Below, piece after piece: positions 26,068 to 34,200 of a DNA stretch of 38,845 bases. The DNA comes from Baffinella frigidus (taxonomy: Eukaryota > Cryptophyceae > Cryptomonadales > Baffinellaceae). The notes beneath the pieces were generated by a model, which was given only the letters and a program-made list of their open reading frames with translations, did not search any database and was not told where the DNA came from. A program made the translations under genes and the position numbers. The stretch spans positions 66,324 to 105,168 of the forward strand of contig MU647249.1 in NCBI GenBank assembly GCA_026770585.1, given 5' to 3'. Numbering within the stretch: the stretch's first letter is position 1; the number at the start of each line of letters is the position of its first letter.

Positions 26068-29000
26068 GTTTTATCCGGCCCCCGCCTCCTCAACAACCTC
26101 AACACCACCCTGAGCGGCGCCTTTACACCTCTCCTGGCGCTCCTGTGGCGGAGCACGATGTTCGCAGCGCGATGCCCACGCGGCTGACACGGGGCGGCGC
26201 AGTGTGTGGGCGTGGTGAGCAAGGATGCGGGCGTCGTGGGAAAGGGCGCCGCAGAGGTCGGCGAGAAGGTCGCATGCCCCCTCAACCTCCCAGCCCCACC
26301 ATGTCAAGATCCCTCCTGAGCCATGACCACATTTGTGCGCTTGCAAAACACCGACCATCGAACCCCGGAAAGCAGATGGACGTTGACACGCCCGCGGGGG
26401 GGGCGGGAGGGGCGACGGCGGGGGGGCAGGAGACCAAGTACTCGATTGGAACGTCGGCGCTCGTGTACCGCAAGGATTACATGGAGGTCTGTCCTGTGCT
26501 TCTTGGATCCTGTCGGAAGCGAGAATGCTGGGAAGTTAGCACCCGGTGTTGGAATACGCGTAGGCCTCAGGGATCCTACGGCAGACGCGCTCCCAGGAGT
26601 GCTAGGGCATACCTTAGTCCAATACCGTATGCTAACTTCCTGCAATCGAGGCGTTTTCCGATGTGTTCGCTGATAAATATCGTGTAGCTTCCACAATTAC
26701 CCTAGTTTAGTCAAACGTCGTTGGACTCTCTTCCCGCGCACATATCGATGATCGGTGTGGGGTTGTCCTGCGGGCCCACTGGCGGGTGGGGATGCTGGTG
26801 CTGCAGGTCAACGCGACCAACCTTGATCCGTCCTTTGATGCCCGCGAGTCGCGCGACCCAGTTTGTACTAGTGTCAGTTTCTTTCACTCTCACCATTTCG
26901 TGTGTAGAGTCTGCTCTCTCTCTCCCTTAGGATTGGTGCTGATGAATTTGTGTCGGGGGGCAGATCAACAACCCGATCAAGGACGGACTGGTCGAAGATT
27001 GGGATCTTATGGAGCGCTTGTACGCCCCCCCCCCACCTCTCAACCACCATCTCGGAAGATATCAGAACCAGTTGCACTTTTTATGCTATGGTGGACATAG
27101 GGTTTATGCCAAGACAGCAACAACCAACCTGACTTGCCACACATGAAAGCCCGAAACAGCATAACAGTGGAACTGATTCTGTTATCTTGCGAGATTAGTT
27201 TGGTGAATCGCCGCTAGTGAGATTAGTTTGGTGAATCGGCGCTTCCCCTCAGGTGGGACCACGCGTTCAAAGATCGGCTGCGGATCCTCCCGGAAGAGCA
27301 CCCTATGCTTCTTGCGGTAATCCCTCGTCCCTCCCGCCCCAGGCGTGCCACTTGACGCAGAGCCAGATGCATTCATTGAAAGCAGCCCTTCTCTCCACAC
27401 GATGGCAACTTCTACCCCTTCGCTGTTCCATTTCTAGGATAGTGAGGGTGTACATGGGAGCTTCTCTCCACAAGATGGCCACGCCCCTCCCGCCCCACGC
27501 TTGACGCAGCGCGAGATGCCTTCATTCACCTGGTGGCGGCGGTCGAAACTCGAAACGAAACCTGGAACTCGAAACGGGCACGCGCGGAGAAACGCGGCAG
27601 AATATTTCCTCGCCTAGACGCTGGACGTTGAAACCCTGATACCATGCCCCAACCCCCCCGCGTCGCGAGACTCCTCCTGCACGACAGGGTACCGCTTTCC
27701 CCCTGCAGCTTGCAGGTAGGTCTGCGGCGCATTGCCACACGCCAATCCCGACTGTTGACTGATTAGAGCTTTTGCTGGCACCAACCCTGCTCTGTTTAGT
27801 CATCGCCCCGGAACAAAAAAAATCAGGTTGAGTCAACCGCCGCGAGTCTCTGATGTGGATTCTTGCTGGGCTTGCAGGAACCGTCGTTCAACTCACCAGA
27901 ATGCCGCGAGAAAATGTGCCAAATAATGTTCGAGAAGTACAAGGTGCCTCCCGGAACCGATGTGCCACACTTTCTTGCTCTGTCTCGGTCTATTCGGGCT
28001 TGCCGATTTGGTGATCCCGGGCTGTTCACCGCTCCAAAGTTGACGGATTTGTACCGCGAGCCCAGCATTGTCAACTTGAGAATAGTCGGCCAACCCGAGT
28101 GAGGCAGAGCTAGACTGTCATGTCGATTGCCATGGAATGATAAAATGGACCACCCACTCCACCCCGTCAACGCCGGACAGCCCTTCCCTGCTTCCGTCCA
28201 AGTGTGCACCTCTCAACTACGGTAGACCCTGGGGCACCGAGGACATTTTCGACCGGTGCACGCCACGCAGCGGGATACGCATGCATTTTCGGGCAGGAAA
28301 TGCCTGAGTTTCCGTTACCTTGTCCGCAGGAACTCCCCTATGTCCATACGGGTTGCCTACCGTAGGGTCTTAGGTCTTATCGCTTGGTGGTTATTCAAAA
28401 CCCCTTCGAAGTCCGCTGTGTGGTGCGGGTCGAATCCCGGGAGCGCTAATTCGGCTCGGCCTAATCGGCTTTCGGCGTTAACCAACCCTGCCTCCAATAG
28501 GTCCACGCCAGATTGCTGGAGGGTGTAGCTCGCTGGGAACGCCCAAATTGGCGTTCGACAACGCCAAAAGTCGACAATTTCCCCCTGATTCTTCCGGGGA
28601 ATTGACTTTTGGCGACCCCTTCCAACACTCTGGCGTGGCTTTTGCAGGTGCCGGCGGTGTTCCTCTCGAAGAACGCAGCGCTGATTTCATTTCGTAACAT
28701 AACTGAACCAGTTGTGCATCTTGAGGCTTTCAACGCTTAAGTTAAGGGTGGACATGCTATTTTAGGCATAATCCTCAGACGTAAGATAGCATGCAACGTA
28801 ACTGATCGCAGATGTCTCTAAGAACGCGGTGCTGTCCTCGTTATCGTGCGGGCGCTCCAAAAAAATGATTTTCAACGAAAATTACCTCACGTGTGCTTTA
28901 AAATAACTAGTAAACATCGTTCTGTGTAGTAAATTTCATCACCGATTTTTTTCAAAAAATCAAAAAAATCCACATGAATTCGGCGCCCGGCGTTCATTAA

Positions 29001-31239
29001 CCCTGCCTCGGGTGGATCGCAGGTGCCGGCAGTGTTCCTCTCGAAGAACGCGGTTCTGTCCTCGTTCTCGTGCGGGCGCTCCACGGCCGTGGTGCTCGAC
29101 TCGGGGGGGGGGACCACCTGCGTCGCGCCTGTCCACGACGGGTTCGCTCCCTACACTTCTTCTTCTTCTTCTTCTCCTTTCTCTTCTGCTTCTTTGTTAA
29201 TCTCGATACAGGTCCTAGGTGGGCCCTTGCGTCTTGATTGCCCCCTGCACCACCTGCGTCGCTCCTGTCCACGACGGGTTCGCTCCCTGCAACTTGGTGT
29301 CGGGTTCGTTGACGTTTCTCGCTCCCTGCAACTTGCTTTCGATGGCGTGGTTGTTTCTTTCGCTACCACCGGGCCTGTCCACGACGGGTTCGCTCCCTCC
29401 GCTTCTTCTTCTTCTGTTTTACTCTCGATACAGGTCTTAGGTGGGCCCTTGAGCCTTGACTTCCCTCCACGTTGCTTTCAGATTCGCGAGAGAGAGGTGT
29501 TTTGTTGAAGACGCACACTGAGCGGGACTGCATAAAAAACAAAAAACTCAGATGCAGGTATGTTTCTTTGACTGTCCACCAGTTCAACACCGCCATGTCT
29601 CCCACGGTGCAGCTACCCTCTTGCGCACTCGGTTTCATACACTAATCACTGATCCGTCGCTACGGCTGCGCCTGCGCGATCCGAGGTTTGGGGTTTAGGG
29701 TTTAGGGTTTAGGGTTTAGGGTATAGGGTATAGGGTATAGGGTTTAAGGTTTAGGGTTTAGGGTTTAGGGTTTAGGGTTTAGGTTTTAGGTTTCAGGGAT
29801 TAGGGATTAGGGATGAGGGATTAGGGATCAGGGATTAGGGGTTGGGGTTAGGGTTTAGGGTTTAGGGTTTAGGGTTTGTGGTTATGGTTTGCCATGCGAT
29901 GAACAACCGGTGCTGTCCCCCCACCTGGCAGGGTGGGAGATACCAGCGGCTGACAAGCCTTACCCTTTGAGCACCGTCACCACCGTTTGGCAAACAGTTT
30001 GCTGAAAAGGAGTAAGCATCTAGCACCAGCCTAGAGTGCGTCTCCTATCCCTCAAGTGCCCATAGGGTGAACATTCACCCTTACTCGCCCTAGGCAGGTC
30101 CTAGGGCCCTACCGTAGGGCGTATGAACCTACTTGCCACTTGAGGGCTACACTTCACACTAGCGCACCTCACAGCAGGCACATTCAATCGCGGATTCGTT
30201 TTAAGTTTCTTCCGCCGCCATGTGCTGAATATTCATCTAGCAAACGCATCGGGTTCCCTCATAAAATTAATCTCAGGTGCAGGGTGGCATTGAAGCCTTT
30301 CTGTACGTTCAAGGCTTAAATTCCCTTCGTTATGCACCGGGAATCGTTGAGATCAACGGCTTCTGAGATAAAGTCGATCAGACTACGCGACTGAATCTGT
30401 AGTACCGGCATTCTCTGGCCGTGATTGTATTCATCAAGGTGTCTCTGGTAGTAACCAAGGTTGATCAGACCACGCGACTACATCTGTGGTACGGGGCCGT
30501 GATGGTATTTATCAAGGCCTCTCGCTGACCGTGTTCATAGGCTAACGTCCTGAAAACCGGGTGGTTAGGCCTACGGTGTTGCCTACGGTAAGCCGTAGGG
30601 CCCCTAGGACCTACTGTTTCATAGGAACCCACTAGGCCCCTACGACCTACCCTAGGCAATACCGTAGGCTCAACTACCCGGTTTTCAGGACGTTACCCTA
30701 TTAGTGTTGGTACTTATCAAGGTCTCGGTCCGTGTCAGTATTAACCAATCTCTCTCTCTCTCTCTCTCTCTCTCGGGCAGATACGTGCTGCAGACGGCGA
30801 TAGTGCGATCGCCCTTTTCGTTACATTCCATCTCAGATTTGTCTTGGTGTTGGAGCCATTTCGTACTTGTAGAGTCTTAAACAGCAGGATTTGTACCAGA
30901 ACTCCTTCAGATGGACGCGTTGCGAAACATGATATTTTATGCCGCGATGGATACGGGACAGGTTCAACCTTCGTTCGCCGCCATCAGTTGACTAAAGCAA
31001 TATATCTCTCTAGCATGGTACGGGACCGAGTTGGTATTAATCAAGGTCTCTCTCGGGCAGGTACGTGCTGCAGAAAGCGGTAGTGCGATCACCCTTCTCG
31101 GGAGACCGCCTGTCCGACTACCTTCTCCAAACCCTCGAGGGGAAAGGCACCAACTTCCGCCCTGCGTATTCCCTGAACAAGAAGGTCGCGAAGGACGGCT
31201 CGCTTCTGCAGGCACTCCCAGACCCTCTTTTTATTATTA

Positions 31240-31288
<49 letters not shown>

Positions 31289-34200
31289 GAGTTGACTTCT
31301 ACGGGATGCCGTAATTAGTTGAACGCCGTAATTAGTACCCTTACGGGGATGGGACGCTGGTTGCGAAAAATAATCTTAAACCCCTAGACCCAACCCCCTA
31401 GACCCAAACCCCTAAACCCTAAACCCTAAACCCTAAACCCTAAAACCCCTAACCCAGGTCAAGGACGCGACGGGGATCGAGAACACGACAGCATCCGTAG
31501 GGTGCTACTTTATGCAAATACCGTAGGGTGCTACAGCACGCCGTAATTAGGTTGAATCCGGAATGCGGATGTGCATCCTCACTGGGATGGGACGCTGGTT
31601 AGGGCCTTTCCAAGAGAGCCTACTGGCCCGGGGGTTTCAGTAGTGGGGGCGGGGGCTGGTGGGCCTTGTACTAGCCTCTCTGATCCTTCCCACCGAGACC
31701 GGCAGGCTCACTCTTGGTGTGGAACCAGCGGGGCCTGCACAGGTCTATTTAAATAGGCGGGCTAAGTAAATTAGTTAGCGCATAGTAATTCCTCGTATTG
31801 AATTACTGTGGACGAGCAGGTGAAGGACGCGACGGGGATCGAGAACACGACAGGATCGTACAAGCGCTTCATGCAGAAGATGCTGGTGCGCGCCCGGACC
31901 GTGACGGGTTCTAAGTTTTAAAAGGAAGGAGTTGTAGCAACGGTCTAAAAGGCGAATAGACGGACACCGACCCCATACTTGGACTTTCTTGTCAGCAAAA
32001 GGTCATTTAATATCGTTTGTAGACGGGAAGACGTTTCCCAGTATGTTGTTCCGCTTCACAACGGGGATCGAGAACACGCCAGGATCGTACACGCGCTTCA
32101 TGCAGAAGATGCTGGTCGCGCCTCAATCCCCTCCTGTTTCTTCCTCGATACATTTCCCTTAAAATGGCGGACGGGCGAGTATTCGCCCCAACTCGCCCTA
32201 GGCAGGTCCTAGGTCCCTACCGTAGGGCGTATGCGCATACTCGACACTTGAGGGATATCTCAGATTGCAGCAGATGCTGGTCTCGCTCGGATCCGGGAGA
32301 GAAGAGGGGAGAGAGCGAGATGAGGGTGTGTGGGGGGGTGTTGGGCCAGGGGCGAGCGTGTGAAGTGAGTGTGTGTTGGACGCGTTGGGGGAGAGGGGGA
32401 GAGGAAGCGCTGCATGCAGAAGATGCTGGCCGCGCCTCACCCCCCCTCGACTTGAGGGTAATTAGCGCTATTCTAGTGGCGCTTGGGCAGTTCTCGATTT
32501 GCCGAATTGTCTCGCCATAACACTCACCAGTTTCTTCGCGGCCCTCAATCGATGTTACCTCAAATTTTCGTGGGGCTTGGAGACATTTCAGAGCTTAACT
32601 CACTTTTAGGGGTTTAACATACGTGGTGCTGCACCGGACTTCTTTAGATGGACGCCGTGCGAAATACAATCGTTTCTGGTCCGGGACTAAGTTGCGGGTA
32701 ATTAATTGCTTTACGAGATTCGACCACGGTGGGCCCTTGCGCTCCGACGAGAGATCAAATTGCATGCGATATTGGACTACGGTAGGGCCTACGGATCCTA
32801 CGATATTGGACTGCGGTTGGGCGTACGGCTCCTACGATATTGGACAGCGGTAGGGCCTATGGCTCCTACGATATTGGACTGCGGTAGGGCGTACGGCTCC
32901 TGCGATATTGGACTGCGGTTGGGCGTACGGAACCTACGAGAGACGCAGTCCTAGGAGCCTTACGGCCTTTCGTAGTCCACACTGTATCCTAGCTACCCGT
33001 ATCCTGACTACTCCTAACTACCCTGACGACAACCATACTGAAATCGAGGTTGCCTGCGATCAGGTTACGGACCTGAGGGAGACGTCATACGCTAAATTTA
33101 GCGTAGTCGAACCCTTCGTAGTCCACCGAGTGGCAACTACTCCTAACTCCCCTGCGTGTCCCGACGACAACCACCCTGCAATCGAGGTTTTGTGCAACCA
33201 GGTTGCAGACCTGAAGAAGACGTTATTCGCTGAATCTAGCGTACTCGAAACCTTCGCACCCTGAGTATCTCGACGACAACCATCCTGAGGATTTTCTACA
33301 ATCAGGTTACGGACCTGAAGGAGACGGTGTGCCGGGCGTCGGAGACGCCTTTCGAGGAGAGCGCTGCCGCACAGGCACGTCCCCCCCTCCCCCCCTACCT
33401 CTGCATCATCATGGGCGCCCTATAAAAACATTTACACCGTAGGCGCCTTATTAAATACATTTAGTATGGGTGCCTTATTACATACATTTAGATGCTCTTT
33501 GTACTTGAGTGTCTGTACGGAGTGCTGATCTTGAGTGACGGTCGGAGACGCCTTTCGAGGAGAGCGCTGCCGCCCAGGCACTCCCCCCCACTCTCCCTAG
33601 CCCACTCTCCCTGCCTCAGTCTATTTGGTTGACGCGATTTGGTGAGCCCCGGCTCTTTCCCGCTGCAAAGTTGACAGATTTGCATGCAACCGCGCCACGC
33701 TTGCCTCATCACTCCCTTTCCTCTTCGTGGATATGGTGTGACGCGCTGAACGCTAACGCATACGCGCTAACGAGCAGATGCCGTTTGCGTCGTATGAGCT
33801 GCCGGACGGCAAGGTGATCGAGGTTGGACCCGAGCGTTTCAAGACGTGCGAGCTTCTCTTCAACCCCGCCCAACTCGAGGTGTGCCCCCGCGCCCGCTCA
33901 CCTCTCAACCTCAGACCCCCTGCGACACATCGGGAGCTGGCAACCGAGCAAGACTCTGCACTTGGGAGGGCTGGTGCGAAGCCGTGTTGGCTGTTTCTGA
34001 TGCCCTCTAACCTCCCAACCTCTCAACCTTTGACCCCCTGCGACACATCGCGCTCTTCTGTTTCTGACGTGTTGGCTGTTTTTGGTGCGGTGTTAGCCCC
34101 TTTCAGGCGGACACCTGCAGCATACTTGGGGTGGCCTTCAACCCTCAACCCTGGACCTTAACCCCTATGCACCCTAAACCCTAAACCCTGCACCCCAAGC

